Assembly (NCBI GenBank): GCA_026122225.1
Contig: JANEZZ010000799.1
Location: forward strand, 1 to 64,000
DNA length: 64,000 nucleotides
Source: Heloderma charlesbogerti
Lineage: Eukaryota; Chordata; Lepidosauria; Squamata; Helodermatidae
Direction of reading: 5' to 3'
Positions 44,691-56,107 of the stretch are shown here, in pieces. A program made the position numbers and the translations under genes. The notes under the pieces are model-generated. The model was given only the letters and a program-made list of their open reading frames with translations. It had not been told where the DNA came from and ran no database searches. Within the stretch, counting starts at the first letter, position 1, and every line of letters begins with the position of its first letter.

Positions 44691-45637
44691 AGGCATCCCT
44701 CATCTTATACTGCAAATGACCTCAGAAAAATCCATGAGGGTTGGGATGTGTGTGTGTGTGTGTGGGGCGGGAACCAAGATTGGATCTCCTCCTCCAAGGT
44801 CACAGTTTTGTTTCCGACCTCAGAGGGCGAGATCCGATATCTCCTATCATGCCCTGGGACATGATTATAAGAAGGTCAGAGCAAAAACTACGAACATTGC
44901 TGGAAATAATGCACACACAGAATATACAATAGAATATTTACACATTTATAATGGAATCATATACAATGACCCAACCTTGTGATAAAACAACTGAAAACTC
45001 CACATTCACAACCTATGTATGGTGAAGGACAGAGGAAGCTACGTATTATAAACAAACCAAGATGTACAATACAAATGCACATATATGAATGCCAAATGTG
45101 TATCAACAACAGTTGATCTCTCCAGCAGATCAGATCTCCCCCTCTGAGTTCAGAGCTCTGTCTCCTGGGACACCCTCTTTGTTTGGGTTCCAAAGAGTGG
45201 TTTTGTGTTTTGGAGATCATGCCTCACCTCTGCCTTGGACTGAGGTGTCTGGGCAAGTTACCGATCTAATTTTTCCTTACCTCCTTGCCTTCTGGGAAAT
45301 GAGTGTTTTGTGATCAGTCATGCCCACCATGACAGCAATTTTATGAGGACAAGCTGCCTCCACAGCAGCCATTTTGTGAAAGCACCCACAGCACTCTCTC
45401 AAAATTCCAAATGTGCCCACTGACACAGACAGTTGGGGGACCTCTGCACTAAACTGTCCAGTAGGAGAACAGTGGCTGACGTAATGAAAATAGAAACCAA
45501 AGTATTCTGTCACGTGGTGCATGGAGGAAAACCATTCTGAGTAACACCAACATAGCATTTAAACTTAGGACAGCAGCCATTTTGAGATCAGTTGTAATCA
45601 GAGTTGTGCAGTCATTAAAGTAATTTGTTTGTTTTAC
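44691..45637. other. No recognised feature except a (TG)n run
   Basis: (TG)n at 44747-44764. The rest looks unique. Confidence 0.4.
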
Positions 45638-45972
45638 AGTGGTTAAGACGCTGAACTGCAGACTGGAAGGTCGGCAGGTCAGCAGTTCGAGACCCGAGTG
45701 CTGCGTGATGGAGTGAGCTCCCGTCTTCAGTCCCAGCTCCTGCCAACCTAGCAGTTCGAAAGCAAGAAATTGCAAGTAGATAAATAGGTACCGCCTCGGC
45801 GGGAAAGATAACAGCGTTCCGTGCACCTCGGTGTTCAGTCATGCCGGCCACATGACCACGGAAGCGTCTTCGGACAGCGCTGGCTCTTCGGCTTAGAAAC
45901 GGGGATGAGCACCGCACCCTAGAGTCGGACACGACTGGTTGGGGACACCTTTACCTTTACCTTCTATTAATA
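45638..45972 (+). mobile_element. Complete tRNA-type SINE with BovB-like tail
   Basis: The head has a pol III A box, TGGTTAAGACG (consensus TRGYNNARNNG), and a B box, GTTCGAGACC. The body runs through GGTACCGCCTCGGCGG and GTGCACCTCGGTGTTCAGTC to the tail with AGAGTCGGACACGACT and ACACCTTTACCTT. The tail motif also occurs in the BovB 3' end at about 30535. This is the full-length reference for the truncated copy at 5659. Confidence 0.9.
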
Positions 45973-46070
45973 TCAACAGTTTGACAAATATTGTGATGGC
46001 ATCCAAGGCACTTCTTTACACACTAGGAGCTTGTGCGTTATATGGAGTCAAACTACTGATCTATCCAGGC

Positions 46071-46364
46071 CACAGGTATTGAACATCTTTCAGCCCAGGG
46101 GCTGAATTCACTTTTGAAGAAGACAGCTGTGTCCCAGTGGTGGGAGGGGCCAAAAATACCAATCTATTTTCTCAACGTTCTTACTTACTTTTTGAATGGG
46201 GAAAAAACCTTGCAAAAGCTGGCAAGCCACCAAATGATTGGCGGTTGGGAAAAGGGGTTGGGCCCATGTGAAGGGGGTGTGGCCTTTTGCAAAAACCCAG
46301 AGGGCCAGATGGGGACCCCAAGTGGGCCAGATTTGGCCCATGGGCCTGTGGTTCCTCATCCCTG
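46071..46364 (+). mobile_element. hAT-C copy with target duplication
   Basis: Ends near ACAGGTATTGAACATC and GGTTCCTCATCCCTG. ATCCAGGC (46063-46070) and ATCTAGGC (46365-46372) match at seven of eight bases, supporting hAT. Internal landmarks: CAGTGGTGGGAGGGGCC, CCACCAAATGATTGGC, GGCCCATGGGCCTG. Confidence 0.75.
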
Positions 46365-46377
46365 ATCTAGGCCTTGC

Positions 46378-46485
46378 TGTCTCTGACAGGTTGGAAGTGA
46401 CTCTACAGGGTCCCAGACAGAAGTTTCTCTTGGCCTGCAATCTAAGGGCCTTGTACTGCAAGCATTAGGGACTGAGCCCTGGGAC
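46378..46485 (-). mobile_element. Diverged Sauria-type SINE fragment
   Basis: GTGACTCTACAGGGTCCCAG and the later GCAAGCATTAGGGACTGAGCC are diverged counterparts of the blocks in 14311-14511. The hAT-A copy at 46486 inserted at its edge. Confidence 0.45.
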
Positions 46486-47139
46486 TAGGGATGTATGAAT
46501 CCCACTCACCCGTCCATTCTGGGGCATCGGCGGTGGGGGGGAGGCGCTCCGTCCATACCCCCAGAATCCTCCCCAGCTGGCTCCGCTCCACAGCGACTCC
46601 GTAGAGCCGCCAGCCAGGGCCAGCCGCAGCCAGAATTCCGGCTGCTGCTGGGCTGCTGAGGCCGCAAATGGCGGCCGCTATGCCGGCCACCATTTGTGTG
46701 GCTGCCAAGCTGTGATAGGCTACGTAAGTATTTACGTAGCCTATCATGACAAAAGGCATCCATGCAAATGGCAGCTACTACGCCATTTGTGTGGCTGCCT
46801 TTTGCCGTGATAAGCTACGTAAATACTTACGTAGGCTATCATGGCTTGGCAGCCACTGCTCTTCTACTACGGCGAAGCACAGGGGCGCAAATGGCGTAGC
46901 GGCCACCATTTGTGCCCCTGCTCTTTGCCATGATAGGCTACAATCATTTACGTATTTACATTAAGTATTTACATTTGCCACCGGAGCTTCCGCTGCATCC
47001 GCTGCCAGGTAAGCTCTGTCCCAGGGGAATTCTGCAGGGTGGTGGTGGGGGGAGGCCGTTCCACCACGGATTCCGGGGGGCTGGATTCTTTAGAATCTGG
47101 CCTCATTGAAGTCCATGGCGGAATTCTCAGACATCCCTA
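46486..47139 (+). mobile_element. hAT-A copy 3 (palindrome array)
   Basis: TAGGGATGT and ACATCCCTA ends with a perfect 8-bp duplication CCTGGGAC (46478-46485, 47140-47147). Interior: GATAGGCTACGTAAG..TACGTAGCCTATC at 46714-46745, then a second with GATAAGCTACGTAA at about 46809-46842, and a partial third near 46922-46955, separated by AAATGGC/GCCATTT units. The right end has GAATCTTTAGAATC-like and CATGGCGGAATTCTC blocks as in copy 2. Confidence 0.92.
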
Positions 47140-47147
47140 CCTGGGAC

Positions 47148-47689
47148 TGCTTGCCTCTGACACTGGCCTACAGTAGTACCCTTGACTTTTCCCCCTTGAA
47201 CAAAGGCCATGCCACACCAAAGCAACCTTTGGAAGCCCTTCCATTTCATGAGACTTGGGGAACTGCAGAGTCAAGGAACACACATCCAGAGCTTTCTTTA
47301 GCATATAGAATTAGTTATGTGGTTCACTGGATTTTGGCCAAGGTTATGGCTAGCTTTCAAAATAAAGAAGGAACATTCACTCCTATCTGATTAACTATAC
47401 AATGATTTGTAGAACTGAGGTTTGCAAAATCATGAAGCACCAATTCTTTCATTTTGCACTCTTGGCATTCCATATGTTGTGTTCAATACGACGTAGTTGA
47501 TGTGCAGGTGTTGCATTAATTTTAAACAGAAAAATAAAAAGAAATAAACTGAATGGAAGGAAATTATGTTAGCTCTGTTCAGTTAACAAAGAGGTAGATG
47601 CTGATTAGCTGGTAAAGTTCACTCTGGAAAAACTGAAGTGCTGGTGGAAAGAATATGCATGTGGGCAGTGCCCATCCAGCAGTTTTATT
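47148..47689. other. No recognised feature
   Basis: Apparently unique sequence. Confidence 0.35.
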
Positions 47690-48010
47690 TAAAATATTTC
47701 TATTCCACCAAAGTTCTATAATGGTTTACAACAATTAAAATAATAATAAAAACAACAATAAAAATATAATAGAATCTGAAATTCGGTTAAATTGAATCTG
47801 AAATTAAAATTTCCAAGGCCAACTGAAACAACACTGTTTTTACTTATCTGTGGAAAGCAAGAAAGAGGCTGTTAGAATTCCCCTAAGAAGGAAGTTCCAT
47901 GGCTATTGGGGCTTCTACAGAAAAGGCCCTGCTTCTGGTGGAGGCTAATCGTCCCCCCAGTGGAATCTGGGGCAGAGCCTCATCAGCAGAGCTTGAATGT
48001 TGGGGAGCTG
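47690..48010 (-). mobile_element. CR1-type LINE 3' end, minus orientation
   Basis: AT-rich 3' UTR (TTTATTTAAAATATTTCTAT, AATAATAATAAAAAC) then, reversed, a C-terminal block with GGAACTTCCTTCTTAGG and CAGAAGCAGGGCCTTTTCTG. Frame is broken. 48011-48847 shows only an (ATC)n run near 48285-48303. Confidence 0.6.
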
Positions 48011-48855
48011 CTTCTTGGAGGCACCAGTGGCTGCCCCGCCCCCAGTGTTGGTAGCCAACAAAAGTCCTGATGTATTAGCCGACTGGAATATCAAGGGGAA
48101 TCCTGCTCCACTGGTGATGGCTGAGGCTGATATCATCTTGGCAGCAAGAGATGCTCCTACATTGGTGGTGGCTTTATATGCCCCCTTGGTCTGTAACTAC
48201 ATGCGCCATGAGCACAGAGAAGGACACATCACTCAATTTCAAGTCCATGTCACTTTCACAGGTGTTCATCCATATCGACTTCATCATCATTATCATCATC
48301 ATCTTATTTGTATGCCTCTTTTTCATGGTAAATCCTGCTCAGAGTGGCCAGAAACATCAGAAGTTTAGATAACAAATCTTCAAATCTCAAGACGATTCAG
48401 TTTCAGTTACAAGACAACAACATTTAAATAAGATACACTCAGATTAAACAATCCAGTAATAGCTCATATTTTGTCCTAACAATAGAAATGCAAAAATATA
48501 ATCCAAATTGCAGCAAAATAATATGCGTTATCCAGGACTGAACTTTGCCCCCACCAACATTCTCTATACTCGGGTGGTCTCTACGAAGCTTCAGCAGTGG
48601 GAGCAGCCTTTGTAGGTGGAGTCAGTCAGGGTTTCATTCTTCCAGGCCAGGGGGACATGAGCCAGGAACAGGGACCAGGTTGCAGGATGCACTGCTAGAT
48701 GGTCTGTAGCTCCATGCATCTGTTCCATCCTGCTTCCACATTGCTCTGCAATTTGTTTTCAAAAATCTGCATGAAAATGTGTGGTATTTTCTCTCACGAA
48801 TATGCATTTCTAAAGGTATTTTATATCAAAATAAATATTTTATATGTATTTTGAT

Positions 48856-49289
48856 TAGGGATGAAGAAATCTGTCAATTTAGGTTTCTCTCAGTTTCTCA
48901 TTTTTCCAATCTTAACTTTGGTTCATCTCAAATTTGATAATTTTTCAGTTCTTAAGTTCCATGTGTCCCAAACTTTGAGGTTTTTTGCTTTTGTTTTTAA
49001 AGTGTGCATGAAAATTCGTAAGCATTTCTATGCACAGTTCTCCTAATACAGGCATTTTTGCTTAATATGCACAATTTTTGCAAGCAATTTTCTTAATATA
49101 GTGCATTTTTAATGTTATTTCCCCCTTGTATACAAATTTTGGTACATTTTTTGATTGGTGAACTCTACTGCAAAATTCAGAGAAGTGCAAATTTCAAAGG
49201 GGGTTTCAGTTCACATAGTGGTTCAAAAGTGCAAAATTAGGTACGTTTGCCTTAAAATGCGAACTGAGCAAATGTCTCCCCCATCCCTA
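48856..49289 (+). mobile_element. hAT-B complete copy
   Basis: Ends TAGGGATGAAG and CCCATCCCTA; flanks ATTTTGAT (48848-48855) and ATTCTGAT (49290-49297) agree at seven of eight. The 434-bp interior is AT-rich, has no transposase and lacks the palindrome arrays of hAT-A. It anchors the copies at 5555, 7664 and 11480. Confidence 0.85.
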
Positions 49290-49510
49290 ATTCTGATATA
49301 TTTTGGTCAAGAACTGCGTTGGGATATTTGGAAAGTGCAAAAATGTCCCGTGGCCATGGTGGTGGCAACTGCAAGAAAACCCCTGTGATTTTGCAAGGAA
49401 GCCAGGCATCTAGGGAGCACAAGCAATGAGGGCCCCCAACCCCCTGGACATCCCTGGTCTAAACAGTGCTAGTGCCAGTCACATAAAAGGAAAGATAGCT
49501 GGTCCATGAG

Positions 49511-50012
49511 TAGGGATGGCCATTGCGGGGAAATCCATGGCACCCTCGACTCGGCTTCCTTTTGTGAGCAGAGTAGCAGATCAGTTCCTGAAACCTGGGA
49601 ACTTTGCCAGGTTTTTACATTTGTGAGTCATGATTTGCGCAAAATCGTGAGCGCAGATATTTACAGAAATTGCAATTTGTGCAAAATTGCAGCTGTAAAT
49701 AGCACAGTTAGTGCAAAATTACAGGCGTAAATGGTGTAATAGACCATTAATGCCTGCAATTTTGCGCAAATTGCGCTATTTAGGGCCACAATTTTGAGCA
49801 AATCTCGATTTCCATGAATATTTACACATGTGTCTTTGCGCAAATCATGATTTGTGCAAATAATCCCCCCCCCCCCCGAAAACTGCAAGCCTGCCTGACT
49901 TATTGTGCGATTAGTTGGGCCAGCTCACGGATGAGTGACATGGAGTCCGGGGAGCCAAGCTGGCAAAAACCTGCCAAGCTCCACCCCCAAATGGATTCTT
50001 CCAACATCCCTA
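49511..50012. mobile_element. Non-autonomous hAT with giant AT palindrome
   Basis: Ends TAGGGATGG and ACATCCCTA with a perfect 8-bp TCCATGAG duplication (49503-49510, 50013-50020). Interior arms from about 49622 to 49738 and 49742 to 49862 are inverted copies rich in TTGCGCAAA, AAATTGCA and GTAAAT units; they meet at AATGGTGTAATAGACCATT. A poly-C run lies at 49865-49877. Confidence 0.92.
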
Positions 50013-50020
50013 TCCATGAG

Positions 50021-50559
50021 CAAAAAATATCTAGGAATTGCCCAATGCTGGAGTTTGGAGGTTTTTCCTTAATGGACCAACATGGCTATCTTTGCTTTTT
50101 ATGTGCCTTGAAAAATTCAGGGCAAAATCTACAACCAGAGGAAGATGATTTTCCACTATCTGAAGAGGGTTTTGGCATTTTGAGGATTCCATTTCCTCCA
50201 ACCACTAGGTATAATTTGGCTTCAACTGACTTTTTCATTTAGTGCACTACCAAAAATCAATTTCTGGCTTTGCCTGTCATGTTTCTCTTTACTTTTTTCC
50301 TCTCTGCTTACCTGGTAAACTGTGTGTTTTGCCAAAGGCAAGAGACAGATCTGGATAACAGAAATGGGGGTCAACCATTGCTTCTTTGTCCCAGAATCCT
50401 AGGTGAAACCTGATACCTGCAGCACCTACCAGGGACTAATTCATTCAGTCTGCTGCAGTCCTCATCTTGGGACTGGGTCTAAAATGCAAACCTCATGGCC
50501 ACAACATCTGGCCCAATTTTTATATATATCCCCCCCTCCCCCCTTTGTACCATCTAATC
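50021..50559. other. No recognised feature
   Basis: Unique-looking sequence; a frame reaching 50242 continues out of the hAT element and is not a gene. Confidence 0.35.
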
Positions 50560-50653
50560 CAGCCTTCCCCAACCTGGTGCTCTCTAGATATTTGGGACTA
50601 TAACCCACTGACTATTTGCCATGAGGGCTGGGGCTGATGGAAGAAGGCTGATC
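50560..50653. repeat. FB1 foldback repeat
   Basis: AGCCTTCCCCAACCTGGTGC and TTGGGACTATAACCC form the left arm; the right arm is cut to GGGGCTGATGGAAGAAGGCT. Confidence 0.65.
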
Positions 50654-50847
50654 TAGAGTTCTGGAGAACTAGAAAGCTTGCACACACTCTTGTGGCTTTT
50701 TGGTTGGTCCAAATAAAGCTTTTGCCCAATCGTGGCTTTCAATTTGCCAGTGTGCCTGGCTACAAAATATTGTGGTTTGAATGCTGGGGAAACACAATAA
50801 CTGTGCAACAGAAAAACTATCTTGGGGAAAGATGTCTGCATTTACAG

Positions 50848-51228
50848 CAGGGGTGGGCAACATGTGGCCCCCACAGCTCCCTGGTGCAGCCCCTGCTGCC
50901 CCGGCCACCCCCCTGATCTATCTATCTATCTATCTATCCATCCATCCATCCATCCATCCATCCATCCATCCACACACACAAACCAAAATGGCACTCCCTA
51001 GTGGCTATGGAGTGCTAAGAGGGTCACATTTAGCTTGCAAACAAGCTAAACTTAACCCCTTTAGCACCCAGGAGCTCTACGGACCAGTTTCCCAATGAAT
51101 TTTGGCAACAAAGCAACTATGTATGTATGTATGTGTTTAATTCTTTACCTAGTGCAGCCTGCACATGGGGTGTGTGCTTTCTGGGGGTTGAAAATGGACC
51201 CTGGACCTCCCACAGCTGCCCAGCCCTG
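50848..51228 (+). mobile_element. hAT-D copy with microsatellite core
   Basis: CAGGGGTGGGCAACATGTGG and CCCAGCCCTG ends; flanks ATTTACAG (50840-50847) and ATTTATAG (51229-51236) agree at seven of eight. The interior has (ATCT)n-(ATCC)n-(CA)n at 50916-50981 and a short (TATG)n at about 51119-51133. Confidence 0.8.
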
Positions 51229-51236
51229 ATTTATAG

Positions 51237-52624
51237 CAAGCAACGAATGAATAATAACTGTGCGTGTATTAGGCAAACCCTTGATTTTCTGGAAGGGCCT
51301 CACTGCCTATGGCTATGTGCCCTTTGGCCACCCGTATCTTTTTTTCAAAAAAATTCTCAATAGTAACTTCAGCCTGGTGGTCTCTTCTGTCCTATTTTTA
51401 ATAGCATTTAGATCTGCAGAAAATAGCCAGATTTTTTTAAATGCCATCTTGATTTAAGGAAATTTCACCTTGATAATGGACAGGTTATGGTATTCACATG
51501 ATAATTGCAGTTATCACATAATAATCTGAAATCGCTGTCATTGGTCATAATGGCTCACTGCCTCTCACAACCTCAGGCAGTTACCTATCACTGAGAGCCG
51601 TGTTAGAACTTGAGAAGACTATTATGGCCTGGCTGTTTTCTATTATGGTGATAACTATTGAACATGTGAATTTATCTTTTGTCTCTTAGTGTTCTAAGCC
51701 ACCCTCAAAACCTTTTGCTTGAAGCAATATCTATTGCATTGTCGGAGGATGCAAGCTTTGTCCAGCAGGATAAAATAATTATTTGGTGCAGCTGGAAAGG
51801 TAAGGATATAAATTATCTTATAAAGGTAATAACATGAGTTTGATCATTCGTGACAATTAGGAATTCTTAGGTTGTTACAAGCTTTCCTTAAAGAAATATC
51901 CATTTGTTGTAATGGGAATTAAAATGTAAAAATTGTGGGTCAAATGCATTATGTACACGTTCCTTTCAAAAAATGCAGAGCTTTGCAATATATTTTACTG
52001 CACAGAATGTGCACTGTCATTTGTTCACATGGTCCTATGCAAAGAACATTTTTAACTACTCACTTAATTTAAACTGGTTTGGTATGGCTAGTTACCATAG
52101 TACTGACCCCACAATAACCTCTCTCCTGTACCTGGGTATTTCTGATCTGTTGTATTAGCATCCAGCATTGTTCCTTCCCTTCGAGTTTCAACAGCTAAAT
52201 AAGTTGCAGCCCCTTCAGCTATTCTCATAAAAATTTGCTTCCAGACAACATGGTCTGTTTATTGTGTAATAATCGAAATGGCACTAAATTGCAATGATCG
52301 CTGAACACTTAGGAATTGCATTAACCACTTAGCCACTAAACTCATTTCTGTTTATCTGCTCCTCTCCTTCGGAAATGCTGGATTTTTAATTTTTTCGGTC
52401 TTAGTTAGTGCAGCTCCTCTGACTGCAGGAAATGTCGAATATTTCCGGGGTCTCTTTTCCTTTCTGTATATGTTCTTTTATTCAATTGGCAGTGACCTTG
52501 GCTCACAATTTTCCAGGGGCTTTTCAAGAGCTATGAAACAAAAGCAGTGCTTTCCTCAGGTCCGGCTCAAGCAACTGCATTGCAGGGTCAGAGGGGGCTT
52601 CCCAAGAAAGATGCCTTCCAAGGC
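51237..52624. other. AT-moderate unique sequence
   Basis: No repeat or exon recognised. Confidence 0.4.
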
Positions 52625-52905
52625 TGTAGGGCAGAGCTGCAGAGCCTCAGGCCCCGTGGTGTTACCCAGACAGCGACACCCCCTTCCCATGTCCCATCCG
52701 CTCCCCACAACCACCAAGCATTTGGTGGTTTCCCAGCTTTTGGAGGTGGGGCTGGGGCTGGGGCTGGGAGGGGGGAGCAGGAGCCACCTGGTGACGTGGG
52801 GAAGGAGGTATGGGCATCTGGGGAGCCCTGCAGGGCCAGGCTGGGACCCTGGGCAGTCTGGATTTGGCTCCCTGGCCTGAGGTTCAACACCCTTGTCGGA
52901 AAAGA
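52625..52905. mobile_element. Inverted pair of hAT-C right ends
   Basis: The left half reads as a reversed hAT-C right end (GAGCCTCAGGCCCCGTGG, then GGTGGTTTCCCAGCTTTTGG); the right half is the same end forward (ATCTGGGGAGCCCTGCAGGG, GGCCTGAGGTTCAACACCC). The two meet at a (GGGGCT)n-like run near 52745-52770. Confidence 0.55.
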
Positions 52906-53310
52906 TGCTGGGTACAACAGTCAGCTTTCACGTCCCTTGGGTGACATTTCAAGGGCCCTGAGGTGCACCTCTGGGACGGTGCTTTGCTTCACTGGAATCC
53001 CTACAGCTATGGCTGCCCCCAAGAGATCGCCTGGATTCATCTGTGTCCTTTGAGCAGCCCCAGAGAGGCCATCCCCGCTGCTGGCTTTTGGAAAGCAAAG
53101 CAACCCCCCCCAAAACAAACAAACGGGGAAGCTGCCTGTCCCCCTCCTGGCTTCCTAACATTACCCAGATTTCCTGCGTCTCTCAAAGCGAGATGTTCAC
53201 CTCCCGACCCCAAAGGAAGCAACTGGGGCATGTTCCTGTGGAGCTGGACGATAACCAGCTTGGACCAGAGCGCAATGTGTGGAATGTCGTGATAATATGT
53301 AGTGTTTGTA

Positions 53311-53384
53311 TGGCCAGACCATTGCCTGGGAATGCTGGGAGTTGCAGTCCGACACTTCCGGAGGGCACCGGGTTGGGGAAGGCG
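53311..53384. repeat. FB1 foldback repeat, right arm
   Basis: GCTGGGAGTTGCAGTCCGAC, then GGAGGGCACCGGGTTGGGGA. Confidence 0.65.
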
Positions 53385-53397
53385 TCGCTAGAGCATT

Positions 53398-53540
53398 CAG
53401 CGTGCTCCACATGTCATCTCATTCATCCTCACAATGACCCCGTCAGTATTATTATCCCCCGTTTGGCAGATGGGAGGCTGAGGCTGAGAGAGAGCAGTGT
53501 GCCTAAGGTCACGTATCGAGTTCATCCCAAAGGCAAAATT
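53398..53540 (-). mobile_element. MIR SINE fragment
   Basis: ATCCTCACAATGACCCCGTC, TATTATTATCCCCCGTTTGG and GCAGATGGGAGGCTGAGGC are the MIR core read on this strand, followed by GTGCCTAAGGTCACG. This is closer to classic MIR than the units at 15827 and 57719. 53541-54704 holds a CT/TG-rich low-complexity stretch at about 53805-53935 and otherwise nothing recognised. Confidence 0.7.
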
Positions 53541-54704
53541 CAAATTGAGGACTTCTCCAATCACAAGTCAGTCTCCTGTTACACTAGTTCCATTGAATGA
53601 AAGACCTAGATAAAATATTAGCTAATACGTTTCCCCCTAGATATGTTTCTTTTTTAAAATGCTGCTTCTTTCCCCTGGCTAATGATTCTATCTAATTACA
53701 ATTCCCTGCCTTCATTGCCTTTTTACCAGGATGATAGAACTATGGCTTGGTCACTTCAAGCTGCATGCAAACTTTATTAGTAAACCAAAATATCAGAAAA
53801 GTCTGTCTGTCCATCCGCGTGCGGGTCTCTGTCTGTGTGAGTGTCTCTCTGTCTCTCGCCTGCTCTCTCTGCGTGTGCATGTTTATTTGTGTCTCTGAGA
53901 CAGCAGTAGAAAGAGAGAGTGTGTGTGAGTGAGCAAGCCTTGTTTTTATTTTACTCTTAAGCCATTTAGCAATCCTCCTGCTTAGAGAAAAGGAGGAGAA
54001 CCCTGAAACCAACAAGGAAACTGGCGTGAGACGCATCCAGGTAAGGAAGAGTTAACCAGAAATGGAGCGGGGATGCTGGGGGCAGGAGTGCTTCAGAACA
54101 GAGCAGTGTTCGTGCAAAAGCAAGTCATTTCCCGAAACACTGCAGACACATGGCCCCCGGCAGTCTAAAACCTTTGGAGACCAAAATGGCTTGCAGGAGT
54201 TAGAAGTAATAAGGTGTTTTTCCCTTCTTTCTCCTTCACTGAAATTCTGTAAGGTTGCTATACATTACCAAGGAACAATGCTACTGTTTTGAGTGTGTGC
54301 GCACGCCTGTGTGTTTTATATGGGTATTAAGATCCATTACAATTTGACATTTTTAAGATTGGTGATCCTGTAGTTTGGTGTTAAATTGAAGTTGTTTGTT
54401 TTTGGATTTAATTCTTCCATTTTTCAAGGGGGAAAAAAGCAGCCCTGCTGTGCCAATAGCTTACTGAACTATGGCAGGATTTGGTGCTTTGATTCAAATC
54501 TCATTGCTATCGCAAAAATTTAAGATACTGTTTGAAAAATATTCCCAAATCACTCAAATTATCTACAGTATAGTAGGTGTGCATATGTGTTTTTAAAGGC
54601 AGGCATTTGAAAGGCATTGCACCATATGCTCTCTTTAATGCATTCTTCATAAGACACCATTTGAACAATTATCTGTCCAGCATTTCTTGTACCTAATACA
54701 GCCT

Positions 54705-54810
54705 GCTTATGATTATGATAACTCTGTATGTCTGCAGCAGCTAAATAAACACCACATCAAGTAAATTGATGTAGCTCTGCTATTAGGCCAGGAGCAATTT
54801 GAAGGACATC
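54705..54810 (+). repeat. Local duplicate, copy 1
   Basis: GATAACTCTGTATGTCTGCA, AGCTAAATAAACACC and TATTAGGCCAGGAGCA recur in the same order at 55200-55297. Flanking sequences do not match clearly. Confidence 0.7.
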
Positions 54811-55199
54811 TGTTAACTCTTTTTCAAATGCCCTGTCCTTAGTGTTTGGTTCCAAATGTTTCTGTTGTTAATTACTACTTGAAATATACGAAATAGCTGT
54901 GGAGATGTGCTCAGGAAGGAAAATCTGGTTTCAAGTAACTCCTCTGCCCATCCCTGATTCCCTTGCCAAATGTCTTAGCATATTATTCTAACATAAATGC
55001 CATTCCTTTTAAACTAGGTAAGTTGGTCCGAAACAATTATGTCTGATCATCATGGAGCAATCCCCATTTATCGCCAAATAGTTATAACGATGTTTTTTGA
55101 GATGGCAGAAGAATGGTATGTGTTATATCAGAATGCCAGAAACAAGGTGAAAGCTGACATTTACCAGCAATTGTTAACATTTTGGGAAGCGACTGGGGG

Positions 55200-55297
55200 A
55201 TTTCTGATAACTCTGTATGTCTGCAGAAGCTAAATAAACACCCACATCAAATATATTACTGCAGCTGTACTGTTAGGCCCGGAGCACATCTGATGGA
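55200..55297 (+). repeat. Local duplicate, copy 2
   Basis: Diverged direct copy of 54705-54810, about 495 bases downstream. A short frame (55039-55230) ends inside it; no splice or family evidence makes it an exon. Confidence 0.7.
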
Positions 55298-56107
55298 AGT
55301 TTGGTCACGCACAGCCATTTCTGACATTTACTGGGGAACCCCAAGAATCTCCTCCAAGAAATGAAGCCGTTTCATCTTCCATACATTTGCCAAGGCAAAA
55401 TGATGAGAAGTCCAGAAGGAAAAAGAACTGCTCCATGAATCAACCTTTCCTGGTGTGGCCTTTCACAGCCCCACCTTGAACTGGCTTTTCATGAAATCCG
55501 GGCTGTCTGGAACCCCAGCTGGCATCACTGGAGCAAAATTCTGCCTGCACCTCAGGAGGAAGATAATCTGCATTGTCCAGCTTCACCAGCTGGTTGCTTC
55601 CTTCAAGAGGGAAATAACACTTCATTCATTCCAGTCCAGCTTTCCCCTGGGTCTGCCTAGAACATGTTGCCAAGAAGTGGAGCTGGTTGGATTTGGACAT
55701 GTGGGTGCTGCCAATGGAACTAGCAGGGCCCCGCAACGTTTTGGGTACATGTGGAATTTTGAGAGGGGATCATGGGCACTCTCACAACATGGCTGCCATG
55801 TGGTAGAGGAGGCCACTCAGAAAACACCCATTTCCAAGTTGGCAAACTGGTGAGGCTAAAAGAAAAGTAGCTTGTCCAAGAACCTAAGCTTAAGGCAGAT
55901 GTGGGGTCTGAGTCTGACGCACAAGCAAGAACCCCAACCACCTGCATCATACAGCTAATCCCAGGCAACATGCATGAACAAGCACACACAGAAATGCCCC
56001 AAACCCAGGCAAGACATATACCTCCCCCCCCAACACACACACATGCTATCCCTAGGCAAGCACAAGATTCGTATCTTGAGTTATATACCAATCAAGTGGC
56101 TTAATGT
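55298..56107. other. No recognised feature
   Basis: Overlapping frames up to 132 codons, none familiar. ACACACAC-rich bases near 56033-56042. Confidence 0.35.

Noticed and set aside
50916..50981. CRISPR-like or spacer array
   Set aside because: It is a simple tetranucleotide microsatellite; no spaced direct repeats typical of CRISPR occur in the window.
55039..55230. Small exon or microprotein
   Set aside because: No similarity to a known family, no clear splice acceptor and donor pair, and the 3' end overlaps a local duplicate.
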